In this document: piece by piece, positions 7,360 through 14,411 of the stretch
How the letters are laid out: each line of letters begins with the position of its first letter
Position numbering within the stretch: the stretch's first letter is position 1
Assembly: GCA_016176815.1 (NCBI GenBank)
Contig: JACOWL010000033.1
Location: 1-22,964 of the forward strand
DNA from: Candidatus Pacearchaeota archaeon
Lineage (GTDB): Archaea > Nanobdellota > Nanobdellia > Pacearchaeales > GW2011-AR1
Direction of reading: 5' to 3'
Length of the DNA: 22,964 bases
Translations under genes and position numbers: made by a program
The notes under the pieces: model-generated
What the model saw: the letters and a program-made list of their open reading frames with translations, nothing else
What the model was told of the DNA's origin: nothing
The model's database searches: none

Positions 7360-8340
7360 TTAATTCCATTTTGTCTCAATTATCTCGTTGTTTTTGTAAA
7401 CCATAATTCCAAGATTATCTTTAGAATTAATGGAATTTTTAAATCCCAAAGCTTCTTCAAGAGAGCTAAATTGTTTTATTGAATATTTATACATTCCATT
7501 AATTTTATTTTCTTTTACAGAACATTCATACATTTTTTCAAGATTTTTTATTTCATTTTTAGATAAATTTGTTAATGTTGCGGCTACTTGAATTGAGTAA
7601 AATGGCTCTATAGTCTTTGCATTTGATTTTAAATTATATTCCTGTTTTTGTAAATTTTCTCTTACTTCGGGAAATTTCCGTTCAATTTTGGATTCTTGAG
7701 ATGCTAAAAAAGATGAATAAAGAGTATCATCTATTCCGATTTTTTTATAACCTTTAAAATATTTGTTGGGATTAAATGGCTTGTTATCTTTTCTTGCTTC
7801 AAAATGCAAATGAATTTTAGAAGATTTTTTATCAGATCTTACTTTTCCGCTTCTTCCCATTTCACCTATTTTTTGCTGAGCCAAAACACTATCGCCATTT
7901 TTAACAAAAAAATTATTTAAATGAGCATATATTGTTTCTAAATTATTGTTATGTTTTATTATTACAACTTTTCCATAGCCAGTTTTGTTTCCTGCAAAAT
8001 CAATAATTCCGGGAGCTGCAGCAAGAACATCCGGTCTTTTAGCAAATTTTAATGATGCATTTCCAACAATTCCAATATCTATTCCTTTATGAAATTCTGT
8101 TTTATCTTTTCTGTATCCGTAAACACAAGAAACTTGACCGGCATCAACTGGAGGATAAAAATATGAAACGGGTTTTTTTAATTCTTCAATAATTTCTGCT
8201 CTTTTTTTTATTTTTTCCAGTTCATTTATTTTAGAAGCATTGTTTAAGGATGCATAAAGAGCGATATTTGGAGAGGAAGTTTGGTTAGCTATTCCAAGCC
8301 CTAAAAACAAAAAAAGATATTTCATAGACTTAATTTTCAT
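7360..8340 (-). CDS. Secreted M23 (LytM-type) peptidase with C-terminal SPOR-like domain
   Basis: 326 residues from the ATG at 8340, chosen over a TTG at 8358 because a TATA box is centred 26 bases upstream of it and it places the signal peptide (MKYLFLFLGLGIANQ) at the N-terminus. The M23 domain (about 60-195) has the full zinc/catalytic set: HKGID gives H84 and D88, YAHL gives H140, and HLHFE gives H177/H179. M23 enzymes cut peptide bridges, classically in bacterial peptidoglycan. Residues about 247-323 (YSIQVAATLTN... GMYKYSIKQFSSLEEA) match the SPOR pattern, which in bacteria binds glycan strands stripped of peptides. Both domains point to peptidoglycan, which archaea of this kind are not known to make, so the target may be a bacterium or another surface polymer (inference). 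Confidence 0.85.
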   Translation of the reverse strand: MKIKSMKYLFLFLGLGIANQTSSPNIALYASLNNASKINELEKIKKRAEIIEELKKPVSYFYPPVDAGQVSCVYGYRKDKTEFHKGIDIGIVGNASLKFAKRPDVLAAAPGIIDFAGNKTGYGKVVIIKHNNNLETIYAHLNNFFVKNGDSVLAQQKIGEMGRSGKVRSDKKSSKIHLHFEARKDNKPFNPNKYFKGYKKIGIDDTLYSSFLASQESKIERKFPEVRENLQKQEYNLKSNAKTIEPFYSIQVAATLTNLSKNEIKNLEKMYECSVKENKINGMYKYSIKQFSSLEEALGFKNSINSKDNLGIMVYKNNEIIETKWN

Positions 8341-8361
8341 GCTTTTTGAAAGACTCAAAAC

Positions 8362-8371
8362 TATTTATAAT
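8362..8371 (-). promoter_or_regulatory. TATA box that decides the M23 peptidase start
   Basis: On the minus strand ATTATAAATA, centred about 26 bases upstream of the ATG at 8340 and too close to the TTG at 8358. It supports a leaderless mRNA starting at 8340. Confidence 0.5.
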
Positions 8372-8434
8372 TTTATGTTTTAGAGAATATAAATTATTGA
8401 TTATAATTCATTAAAGGAAATAAGGGGGCATTAA

Positions 8435-8827
8435 TTAGTAGCTTTCTATTTTTAGATTTTTGATTTTTTCAAAATGTTTTTTATTTCTTGTTAAAAGAGT
8501 TTCATTATTTGACAAGCAAATTGATCCAATTAATATATCAATTATTCCGATGGTTTCTCCGGATAAAATGAGTTCTGCTTCTACTTCTCCAGAGAGTATT
8601 GCGCTTTTTTTATTTAGTTCAAGAATTTCTAAATTTGAAAAAAATTCTATCGCTTTTTCTTTTTCTTCGTTTTTAATGTTAAGACTTGCCCCGCTTATTA
8701 TTTCAGTTATGCTCGGCGCCGTCACCTTCAAAGATTTTCCGCTTTCTTTTATTTTTTTATATTTTTCTATTGCCTCTTTATTTCCCCTAAAAAAATCAAT
8801 AAGAAAAGTTGTTTCCAGACAAACCAT
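8435..8827 (-). CDS. vapC: VapC-like PIN-domain toxin
   Basis: 130 residues forming a single PIN domain. PIN toxins are Mg2+-dependent ribonucleases, often cutting tRNA or rRNA. The pattern LETTFLIDFFRG (residues 4-15), the ITEI helix with E42, GIIDILIG with D97, and the terminal LTRNKKHF (112-119) correspond to the four PIN motifs. The first acidic position, usually Asp in DTN/DTS, is Glu (E5) here; this conservative change may or may not keep activity. The ATG at 8827 directly abuts the antitoxin stop (8828-8830), giving tight coupling. The class is secure; cellular target unknown. Confidence 0.9.
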   Translation of the reverse strand: MVCLETTFLIDFFRGNKEAIEKYKKIKESGKSLKVTAPSITEIISGASLNIKNEEKEKAIEFFSNLEILELNKKSAILSGEVEAELILSGETIGIIDILIGSICLSNNETLLTRNKKHFEKIKNLKIESY

Positions 8828-9076
8828 TTATTTAAATGTCCCCCTTAATCTATTAATTCTTTTTTTGTTTTCTTTATCCCTTATTGCTCTTATTTTTTTT
8901 ATGTTTTTTTCTACTTTATCCGCAGTATTCTTAGACCAAATGCCGATAAAATCATCTAAATTTTCTTTTTTTCCCGCTATTCTATTGATTACTATAGAAA
9001 AACTTTCATTTTCTCTTTTTAGATTTGCCAATCTGTTATATGCTTCTTCAGTTATGGAAATTGTTTTTGTTGCCAT
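8828..9076 (-). CDS. vapB: VapB-like antitoxin (DUF217 type)
   Basis: 82 residues from the ATG at 9076. The start MATKTISITEEAYNRLANLK followed by ESFSIVINRI is the usual ribbon-helix-helix-like opening of archaeal DUF217 VapB antitoxins. The C-terminal part (about 45-82) is very basic and helical and should wrap the VapC toxin. The frame stays open upstream to a GTG at 9094, which would add MYVCVC, but the TATA-like box at 9096-9106 lies about 25 bases before 9076, so 9076 is the likely start of both transcript and protein. First gene of the VapBC operon, directly abutting vapC. Confidence 0.87.
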   Translation of the reverse strand: MATKTISITEEAYNRLANLKRENESFSIVINRIAGKKENLDDFIGIWSKNTADKVEKNIKKIRAIRDKENKKRINRLRGTFK

Positions 9077-9095
9077 GCATACACATACATACACA

Positions 9096-9106
9096 GATAT
9101 TTAAAT
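9096..9106 (-). promoter_or_regulatory. TATA-like box of vapBC
   Basis: On the minus strand CATTTAAATAT, centred about 25 bases upstream of the ATG at 9076. It supports that start over the GTG at 9094. Confidence 0.5.
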
Positions 9107-9147
9107 GTTTTGCTTTTAATATGTACTAATTTCAAAGTAACGAAATG

Positions 9148-9155
9148 TTTATAAA
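9148..9155 (+). promoter_or_regulatory. TATA box of the 9185 gene
   Basis: TTTATAAA directly followed by an (AG)9 run. Transcription is predicted to start near 9177, just after the run. Confidence 0.5.
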
Positions 9156-9172
9156 GAGAGAGAGAGAGAGAG
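9155..9172 (+). repeat. (AG)9 dinucleotide microsatellite between TATA box and start codon
   Basis: Nine perfect AG units run from the edge of the TATA box to 13 bases before the ATG at 9185. Loss or gain of units would change the spacing between promoter elements and the start codon. Confidence 0.9.
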
Positions 9173-9184
9173 TTTAGGATTTGC

Positions 9185-9616
9185 ATGAAAAACTTGAAAA
9201 ATTATTTAATTGCTGGAATTACTGCGCTTAGTCTTTTGCCTTTGAAAAGTAATGGGCAAAAGAATACTGGAGAATCGCTTGTTGAAAAATGGTGTCTTAG
9301 TCAGCCAAAACCAAAATTAGATTCTATGGAAATTACAGTATCTGAATTTAGAGACATTTATGGAAGACCCTTGTCATTTATTTCAACATATTATTTTTCG
9401 GATAATTCAAAATTATTCCTTTATTGTTCTGATATTTGTAAAGAGAATAAAATTAGGGAAATTACTTACTTTAGTCCTGATGGAAAAAAGGAAGAAATAA
9501 TTACAAATAGTAAAACTGAAAAAAAAGAAAGAGAAAAATTCTTTAAAGGAATTTGTAAAGAAACAAAAAACCTTCCAGGGGGATATAAATATACTGGTCG
9601 TCCTTCAAAGATTTAA
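9185..9616 (+). CDS. Hypothetical secreted protein
   Basis: 143 residues, not recognised. A signal peptide covers residues 1-24 (NYLIAGITALSLLPLKSNG), with likely cleavage before QKN. The mature part has beta-rich segments (MEITVSEFRDIYGRPLSFIS, KLFLYC), four cysteines (WCLS, LYCSDIC, GICKE) that could form two disulphides outside the cell, and a Lys/Glu-rich region at about 105-120. It is preceded by a TATA box and an (AG)9 repeat. Divergent from vapBC. Function unknown. Confidence 0.7.
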   Translation: MKNLKNYLIAGITALSLLPLKSNGQKNTGESLVEKWCLSQPKPKLDSMEITVSEFRDIYGRPLSFISTYYFSDNSKLFLYCSDICKENKIREITYFSPDGKKEEIITNSKTEKKEREKFFKGICKETKNLPGGYKYTGRPSKI

Positions 9617-9628
9617 GAAATAAAATAA

Positions 9629-9722
9629 CTAAAACTTCACATTCACCACTTTTCTTTCAACTTCAGCAATTTTTATGTATTCTTTTTCTTTAAACCTATA
9701 AATTCCTGCAAAGAAAATTCTG
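9629..9722 (-). pseudogene. Duplicated 3' end of lemA (remnant)
   Basis: Read on the minus strand it encodes RIFFAGIYRFKEKEYIKIAE followed by VERKVVNVKF and a TAG stop at 9629-9631. The intact LemA at 10117-10671 ends FFANMYGFKEKEYIKIAEAE followed by RKVVKVKF. About 90 bases match at roughly 85% by eye. The rest of the gene is absent; the 9727 gene ends five bases away in another frame. It is a decayed partial duplication of lemA. Confidence 0.8.
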
Positions 9723-9726
9723 CAGT

Positions 9727-10053
9727 CTATTCTTCAGACTCAATCATTTTTTTGTGAAATTTTGAGAGTTGGATAGGAGAAACAGGAGAATATAACATTG
9801 AACCCTGAACCGCCGGATAATCTAATGTGGTAGTGTGATCAACATATTTACCTGGAGCATGTTGATATCTTATCCTGTCTTTTTTACATTTATCAATTAA
9901 ATCATTAATATTTTTTCCACTGTAAGCACATTTAAGTCTTTTTAGGGTTCTTTCGTTCTTATGGGGAAGGAAACCATCATATATTTTTAAATTATATTCT
10001 ACTTTACCATCTTCAATATTCTGCCATTTCTCAATTACCGAAGTATATGTCAT
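9727..10053 (-). CDS. Hypothetical protein between lemA and the lemA remnant
   Basis: 108 residues, not recognised. No signal peptide or TM helix; contains YSGKNINDLIDKCKKDRIRY and a His/Tyr-rich HAPGKYVDHTTTLDYPAVQG, so probably a small soluble cytoplasmic protein. A TATA-like box (10073-10084) is centred about 26 bases upstream of the ATG, arguing for a real leaderless gene. It sits exactly between full lemA and the duplicated lemA 3' end, so it was probably carried in or trapped when that duplication formed. Confidence 0.6.
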   Translation of the reverse strand: MTYTSVIEKWQNIEDGKVEYNLKIYDGFLPHKNERTLKRLKCAYSGKNINDLIDKCKKDRIRYQHAPGKYVDHTTTLDYPAVQGSMLYSPVSPIQLSKFHKKMIESEE

Positions 10054-10072
10054 AAAAAAGAATACTAAATCA

Positions 10073-10084
10073 CATTTAAAAACA
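10073..10084 (-). promoter_or_regulatory. TATA-like box of the 9727-10053 gene
   Basis: On the minus strand TGTTTTTAAATG, about 26 bases upstream of the ATG at 10053. Confidence 0.4.
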
Positions 10085-10116
10085 TTATTGTATTGATTTC
10101 TAAAAAATATAATTTC

Positions 10117-10671
10117 TTAAAACTTCACCTTCACAACTTTTCTTTCAGCTTCAGCGATTTTTATATATTCTTTTTCTTTAAATCCATACATATTCGCAAA
10201 GAAAACTCCGGGAAACATCTTGCATTTGTTGTTGTAGCTTAAAATTGAATCATTATAAAATTGCCTTGAATATGCTATTTTGTCTTCTGTTGTTGTTAAT
10301 TCATTCTGCAGCTGCAGAAAATTTGTGTTAGCCTTTAAGTCCGGATAGTTTTCAGCAATTGCAAATAATTTTCCTAAAGCATTTTCCAGAATATTATTAG
10401 CTTTCATTTTTGACGGCAAATCTTTAGCTCCAACAAGCGCCTTTCTTGCATTGTTCACCGATTCCATAATCCCTTTTTCATGCTTCATATATCCCTTAAC
10501 ACTTTCCATTAAATTTGGAATTAAGTCCGCTCTTCTCTTAAGTTGAACATCAATCTGGCTTAAAGAATTGTCAATTCTGTTGCTTAAAACTACAAACCTA
10601 TTGTAATAGCCAACGAAGATAATTACAATTAAAGCAATTATTGCGATTAATAACCATAATGCTAATGCCAT
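10117..10671 (-). CDS. lemA: LemA family protein
   Basis: 184 residues. One N-terminal TM helix (3-22) is followed by a long helical domain with classic LemA motifs: YNRFVVLSNRIDNSLSQIDV, LKRRADLIPNLMESVKGYMK, ENYPDLKANTNFLQLQNELT and the ending FKEKEYIKIAEAERKVVKVKF-type tail. LemA proteins are membrane anchored, and their genes often adjoin those of HtpX-like proteases, though their function is poorly defined. The TATA box (10691-10700) is centred about 25 bases before the ATG. The MITE-like element starts only 15 bases beyond that TATA box, so the region where the BRE and upstream regulatory sites would lie has been replaced or displaced. Confidence 0.94.
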   Translation of the reverse strand: MALALWLLIAIIALIVIIFVGYYNRFVVLSNRIDNSLSQIDVQLKRRADLIPNLMESVKGYMKHEKGIMESVNNARKALVGAKDLPSKMKANNILENALGKLFAIAENYPDLKANTNFLQLQNELTTTEDKIAYSRQFYNDSILSYNNKCKMFPGVFFANMYGFKEKEYIKIAEAERKVVKVKF

Positions 10672-10690
10672 AACAAAAGAAGAAAAATTT

Positions 10691-10700
10691 AATTTATAAA
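10691..10700 (-). promoter_or_regulatory. TATA box of lemA
   Basis: On the minus strand TTTATAAATT, centred about 25 bases upstream of the lemA ATG. Confidence 0.6.
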
Positions 10701-10715
10701 AGTATCTTTTATTTT

Positions 10716-10867
10716 GGCTCTGTTGAAAATCTATTTTTTACATTTCGTTTTGAATTCAAATTCCCTCTAAATTTCAATTTCGCTTCGCTCAATTGAAAAA
10801 CCCGCCCTTCAATATTTAATATCCGAGCCAAAGAAAGTTACGAATTCAAAACATTTTCAACAGAGCC
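10716..10867. mobile_element. MITE-like element with 15-bp perfect terminal inverted repeats and 9-bp target duplication
   Basis: The left end GGCTCTGTTGAAAAT (10716-10730) is the exact reverse complement of the right end ATTTTCAACAGAGCC (10853-10867). Immediately outside, TTTTATTTT occurs on both sides (10707-10715 and 10868-10876), a target-site duplication. The 152-bp interior has no coding capacity. The GGCTCTGTTGAAAA ends resemble those of IS6-family elements (GGnnCTGTTGCAAA-type), so it is probably a non-autonomous derivative of an IS6-like transposon; the family link is inference. A further internal hairpin, TTCAATT...AATTGAA, lies near 10775-10800. Confidence 0.85.
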
Positions 10868-10932
10868 TTTTATTTTCTCAAATAATTGTTTAGTTAATCT
10901 TAGTCACTTTCAAAGAACTAAAATAATGCAAA

Positions 10933-10944
10933 AGTTTATAAATT
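10933..10944 (+). promoter_or_regulatory. TATA box of the 10972 gene
   Basis: AGTTTATAAATT, about 33 bases before the ATG at 10972, just downstream of the MITE. A second TATA-like stretch lies at 10958-10967 but is too close to the start codon. Confidence 0.4.
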
Positions 10945-10971
10945 GGTTTTCTTTATACATTTTATACAAAA

Positions 10972-11199
10972 ATGGAAATCACAAGCTTATATAAATCAGC
11001 AGCTGCATGTCTTAGCGGCGTTTATGCTATTTTTAGGGGAACTTCAGAAGCAATCTCTTCTGATAATCAAAATAATATGAAGAATAATTCTCTTGATTCT
11101 AAGATTATGTATGAGGATTTAAAGCATGAGAATTTAAAAAGAAATAAAATAAATCCGATAAACTCTTATAGACCTTGTTCTTATATTCTTGGAATTTGA
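10972..11199 (+). CDS. Small hypothetical protein
   Basis: 75 residues, not recognised. The first 27 residues (ITSLYKSAAACLSGVYAIFR) are weakly hydrophobic and could be an amphipathic or membrane-associated helix; the rest is polar and Asn/Lys-rich, ending SYRPCSYILGI. A promoter lies just upstream. Coding status is plausible but not certain. Confidence 0.5.
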   Translation: MEITSLYKSAAACLSGVYAIFRGTSEAISSDNQNNMKNNSLDSKIMYEDLKHENLKRNKINPINSYRPCSYILGI

Positions 11200-11313
11200 A
11201 AAATAAATTTTAAGCTGGATTTTCTGTTTATTAAGTTTTTATTATATAAATAAAATTTGGATAATATTTTAAAGCTCTAATAAGATGTTATTTAATAATT
11301 ACTACATTAGAAA

Positions 11314-11325
11314 GATTTAAATATC
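11314..11325 (+). promoter_or_regulatory. TATA-like box of the 11363 gene
   Basis: GATTTAAATATC, about 43 bases upstream of the ATG, predicting a leader of about 18 bases that includes the GGGGG ribosome-binding-like stretch at 11348-11352. Confidence 0.4.
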
Positions 11326-11362
11326 TGCGATATTTACATATTTTATTGGGGGAAAAAATAAA

Positions 11363-11620
11363 ATGACAAACCAAAATTTTTTATATAGCGCAAGAAAAAT
11401 CTTTTGTGAAATCCTGAAGTTTCCTTATAAGGTCCTGATTGGATTTTACAATCCTGAATATCAGAAAAAGCTTGAAGAAAAGAGAGAACTTGAAAATAGA
11501 ATAAACAGTTTAGATTATAAATTGGAACTAAATAAATCTGAAAAAGAAGAGTTAGCTTGCCGAGCTTTAAAGGGCATAGATTTGAATAGAAGAATTAAGG
11601 ATAATCATAAAAGTAATTAA
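11363..11620 (+). CDS. Small hypothetical coiled-coil protein
   Basis: 85 residues, not recognised. An aromatic N-terminal half (about 1-33, FCEILKFPYKVLIGFYNPEY) that may touch a membrane is followed by a charged coiled-coil helix (about 34-70, KKLEEKRELENRINSLDYKL). Unusually for this window it has a Shine-Dalgarno-like GGGGGA ending 10 bases before the ATG, with a TATA-like box further up, so it probably has a true short leader. No functional clue from neighbours. Confidence 0.6.
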   Translation: MTNQNFLYSARKIFCEILKFPYKVLIGFYNPEYQKKLEEKRELENRINSLDYKLELNKSEKEELACRALKGIDLNRRIKDNHKSN

Positions 11621-11742
11621 AAATGTTTGCTTATAAAAAAATTTTTGAAAATATAAATCTAAGTTATTTTATCTTCAAAACAGGATTTTTGGAATATAAT
11701 TAACAACAAAACATTTATTAATTCTTTTTAATTAATTATTTT

Positions 11743-13599
11743 ATGGGTGGTGAAATTGAATCTAAAATAGATTTTGTAAAATGGTTTTCTGAATTAAGCA
11801 AAGATTCAGGAGCCGTTGCCGGCGGAAAGGGCGCAAATCTTTCTGAAATATTTAATTTAAAAATTCCTGTTCCCCCCGGATTTGTGGTGACCGCGCAGGC
11901 ATATGATTATTTTATTAAACGAGCAAGATTAGATGATAAAATAAAAAATATTTTATCTAAAATAGATTATGAAAACACAAAACAATTAGATGAATCGACA
12001 AAACAGATTAGAGAATTGATAGTTAATTCTGAATTTCCTGAAGAAATGAAAAAAGAGATTATAGAAGCTTATGAAACTCTCAGCGTCACGGATTATGACA
12101 TTGAAGAAAGTGAAGCATTGGAAATTTTAGAAGCAATTTCAGAGCCCGTTTTTGCGGCTGTCCGCTCAAGCGCAACAACAGAAGATTTAGCAGAAGCAAG
12201 TTTTGCGGGACAGCAGGAAACTTATCTAAATGTCAAAGGAAATAAAGAACTGATAGAAAAAATAAAAGAATGTTTTGCGTCGCTTTTCACCTCAAGAGCA
12301 GCGTATTACAGAATAAAAAAAGGATTTAAGCACGAACAGGCGAGTCTGGCAGTAGTTGTCCAAAAAATGATTAATTCAGACAAGTCAGGGGTAATTTTTT
12401 CAAAAGATCCAAATTGCAAAAGCGAAAATGTTGTTATGGAAGCTGTTTTTGGATTGGGTGAAGGAATTGTTTCAGGGAGAATAACTCCGGATAAATACGA
12501 AGTTTCAAAAAAATTAGAAATTCTTGATAAAAAAATATCAGATAAGAAAATTGCAATGACCAGAAATTCTTTGGGCGGAAATATTACACTTAATTTAAAA
12601 GAAGAAAAATCAAAAGAGCAGGTTTTAACAACTTATGAAATAAAAGGTCTGGCAGAATACGCATTAAAATTAGAAGAGCATTACAAAAAGCCCCAGGACA
12701 TAGAATTTGCAATTGAAGATTCTAAAATTTTTATTGTTCAGACCCGCCCAATTACGACGCTGGAAAAAAAAGCCGGCAAAGAAGAACATCCGGAATTAAA
12801 GGGAGAAATTATTTTAACCGGTCTTGCCGCTTCTCCCGGAATTGCTGCCGGAGAAATTAAAATTGTCAGAGAAACAAATGATTTGCAGAAAATAAAAGAA
12901 GGAGATATTTTGGTTACAGAAATGACTAATCCGGATATGGTAGTCACTATGCAAAAATCTGCGGGAATAATTACCGACGAGGGCGGTTTGACGGCGCATG
13001 CTGCAATTGTCTCAAGAGAAATGGGGATTCCGTGCATCGTCGGAACAAGAGAGGCAACTGCTAAATTAAAAGAAGGAGAAATTATTACTATGGACGCTTA
13101 TTCCGGTAAAATTTATAAGGGGAAAATTTCTGAAACAAAACAAAAAGAAATTTTGCCTGTGACTGCGCAGACAAAAACAAAAATTAAAGTGATTGTTGAT
13201 TTGCCGACATTTGCTCAGAGAGCGGCAAAAACAGGAATAAAAACAATTGGATTAACGAGGATAGAGGGGATAATTGCGGAATCCGGAAAGCATCCAAATT
13301 ATTTTTTGCAGAAAAATAAAATAAAAGATTATGAAGAGATTATTTTTAAAGGAATTAATGAAATAGGAAAATATTTTGAAGAAATTTGGGTGAGAACTTC
13401 TGATATAAGGAGCGACGAATTTAAAAATTTAGACGGCGCTCCAAAAGAAATTGAAGCAAATCCGATGCTTGGAATGCATGGAATAAGATTCAGCCTCAAA
13501 AATCCGGAAATATTAAAAGCTGAATTAAAAGCTCTTCAGAGAGTCAGCCGGCAAAAAGCAAGAATTGGGATTTTGCTGCCTCAAGTAATTTCCGTCTAA
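11743..13599 (+). CDS. ppsA: Phosphoenolpyruvate synthase, N-terminal and central part (gene disrupted)
   Basis: PEP synthase makes PEP from pyruvate and ATP, the entry step of gluconeogenesis. 618 residues: the ATP-binding domain has GGKGANLSEI (27-36) and VRSSATTEDLAEASFAGQQ (140-158); the phosphohistidine domain has GGLTAHAAIVSREMGIP with catalytic H419; the PEP-binding domain begins with GIKTIGLTRIEG (498-509) and continues RTSDIRSDEF and ANPMLGMHGIR. The frame stops right after GILLPQVISV. The rest of the protein resumes in the +1 frame at 13601 with FISFGTNDLTQY, but about 45 residues are missing between, including the conserved METPA-type segment with a Mg2+-binding Glu. An intact protein would be about 800 residues. 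A TATA-like box lies about 25 bases upstream. Confidence 0.92.
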   Translation: MGGEIESKIDFVKWFSELSKDSGAVAGGKGANLSEIFNLKIPVPPGFVVTAQAYDYFIKRARLDDKIKNILSKIDYENTKQLDESTKQIRELIVNSEFPEEMKKEIIEAYETLSVTDYDIEESEALEILEAISEPVFAAVRSSATTEDLAEASFAGQQETYLNVKGNKELIEKIKECFASLFTSRAAYYRIKKGFKHEQASLAVVVQKMINSDKSGVIFSKDPNCKSENVVMEAVFGLGEGIVSGRITPDKYEVSKKLEILDKKISDKKIAMTRNSLGGNITLNLKEEKSKEQVLTTYEIKGLAEYALKLEEHYKKPQDIEFAIEDSKIFIVQTRPITTLEKKAGKEEHPELKGEIILTGLAASPGIAAGEIKIVRETNDLQKIKEGDILVTEMTNPDMVVTMQKSAGIITDEGGLTAHAAIVSREMGIPCIVGTREATAKLKEGEIITMDAYSGKIYKGKISETKQKEILPVTAQTKTKIKVIVDLPTFAQRAAKTGIKTIGLTRIEGIIAESGKHPNYFLQKNKIKDYEEIIFKGINEIGKYFEEIWVRTSDIRSDEFKNLDGAPKEIEANPMLGMHGIRFSLKNPEILKAELKALQRVSRQKARIGILLPQVISV

Positions 13600-13600
13600 T

Positions 13601-14023
13601 TTTATAAGTTTTGGAACAAATGATTTAACTCAGTATATTCTGGCCATAGACAGAGGAAATGAGCAAGTTCAGCATTTGTATAATGAAATGCATCCTGCAG
13701 TTTTGAGACAATTAGATTATGTTATAAGAGTCTGCAAAAAATATAAAGTTGAAACAAGCATCTGCGGTCAGGCAGGAAGCAAAAAAGAAATGGTGAAATT
13801 TCTTGTTGAAAAAGGAATTGACAGCATAAGCGTGAATGCTGATGTTGCAAAAGAAATTTCGGATTATGTAAAAAAAATAGAAGATGAAATTCTTGGAAAA
13901 AAAGGCGAACTTCCAAGGAAGTATCAGCCTGAATTGAAAATAAGCCCTGAAAAATTAGAAAGCGATATTAAAGCAATTGAGGAAGAGAAAAAGGAATATC
14001 TTAAGGGGCATCCTGAAGAATAA
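13601..14023 (+). pseudogene. ppsA: Phosphoenolpyruvate synthase, C-terminal part (separated by an internal deletion)
   Basis: Read from 13601 the frame gives FISFGTNDLTQYILAIDRGN, the conserved GTND loop of the PEP/pyruvate-binding barrel, then NEMHPAVLRQ and TSICGQAGS with the proton-donor Cys, then a charged extension of about 60 residues ending KGHPEE. The first ATG available is at 13676, after the GTND loop, so an independently translated product would lack it. This is the +1 frame relative to the upstream part, with a deletion of 3n+2 bases at about 13590-13601. The gene as written cannot make a full enzyme unless the lesion is an assembly error. Confidence 0.88.
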
Positions 14024-14160
14024 ATAAGAAAATTATTAGGATAGAGGATAAAAATTAAAATGAATAGGTTGAATTAATTGCCGAGAGTTGTCTGCGATAA
14101 TAATTTTATTAATTTGAGCGAGATTTTGACAAGCGAACATTTTTATTCTTAGAAATTCTT

Positions 14161-14357
14161 TTACAATTTTATCTTCTCTGCCAAATCTCCAATAAGCCAG
14201 GTATTTTTTTCTTCTCCTGAAAGAGAATTAATCCAAGCCATTGCCCAAAGGATTGCTAAGAATACCCAAAATAGAATAATTAGTTTACCAAAAATTCCAG
14301 ACAAAAGCCAACTGCAAGCCAGGCAAAAATTATGTGGTCATTATTTTTTTCAACCAT
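14161..14357 (-). pseudogene. Decayed small membrane-protein reading frame
   Basis: From the ATG at 14357 the minus strand reads MVEKNNDHIIFAWLAVGF before running into a stop. In a shifted frame it continues as GIFGKLIILFWVFLAILWAM, then AWINSL, ending GDLAEKIKL with a stop at 14161. The two pieces together would be a small protein of about 65 residues with two hydrophobic segments. A net one-base frame change breaks it. No homology recognised; the coding signal is suggestive only. Confidence 0.35.
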
Positions 14358-14377
14358 ATAATCTTAAGGATAAAATG

Positions 14378-14387
14378 TTTTATAAAT
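14378..14387 (+). promoter_or_regulatory. TATA box of tRNA-Gln
   Basis: TTTTATAAAT, centred about 29 bases upstream of the tRNA 5' end at 14412. Confidence 0.5.
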
Positions 14388-14411
14388 CTTCTTTTTTTAT
14401 TATCTTAATAG

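Larger units (their letters stand above)
10672..10971. other. Intergenic region holding the lemA promoter and a MITE
   Basis: No gene. It contains, in order, the lemA TATA box, a 9-bp target duplication, the 152-bp MITE-like element, the second target duplication, and the promoter of the 10972 gene. Confidence 0.7.
14024..14411. other. Intergenic region without an intact gene
   Basis: It holds the decayed membrane-protein reading frame at 14161-14357 on the minus strand and the tRNA-Gln promoter. Nothing else recognisable in 14024-14160. Confidence 0.5.
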
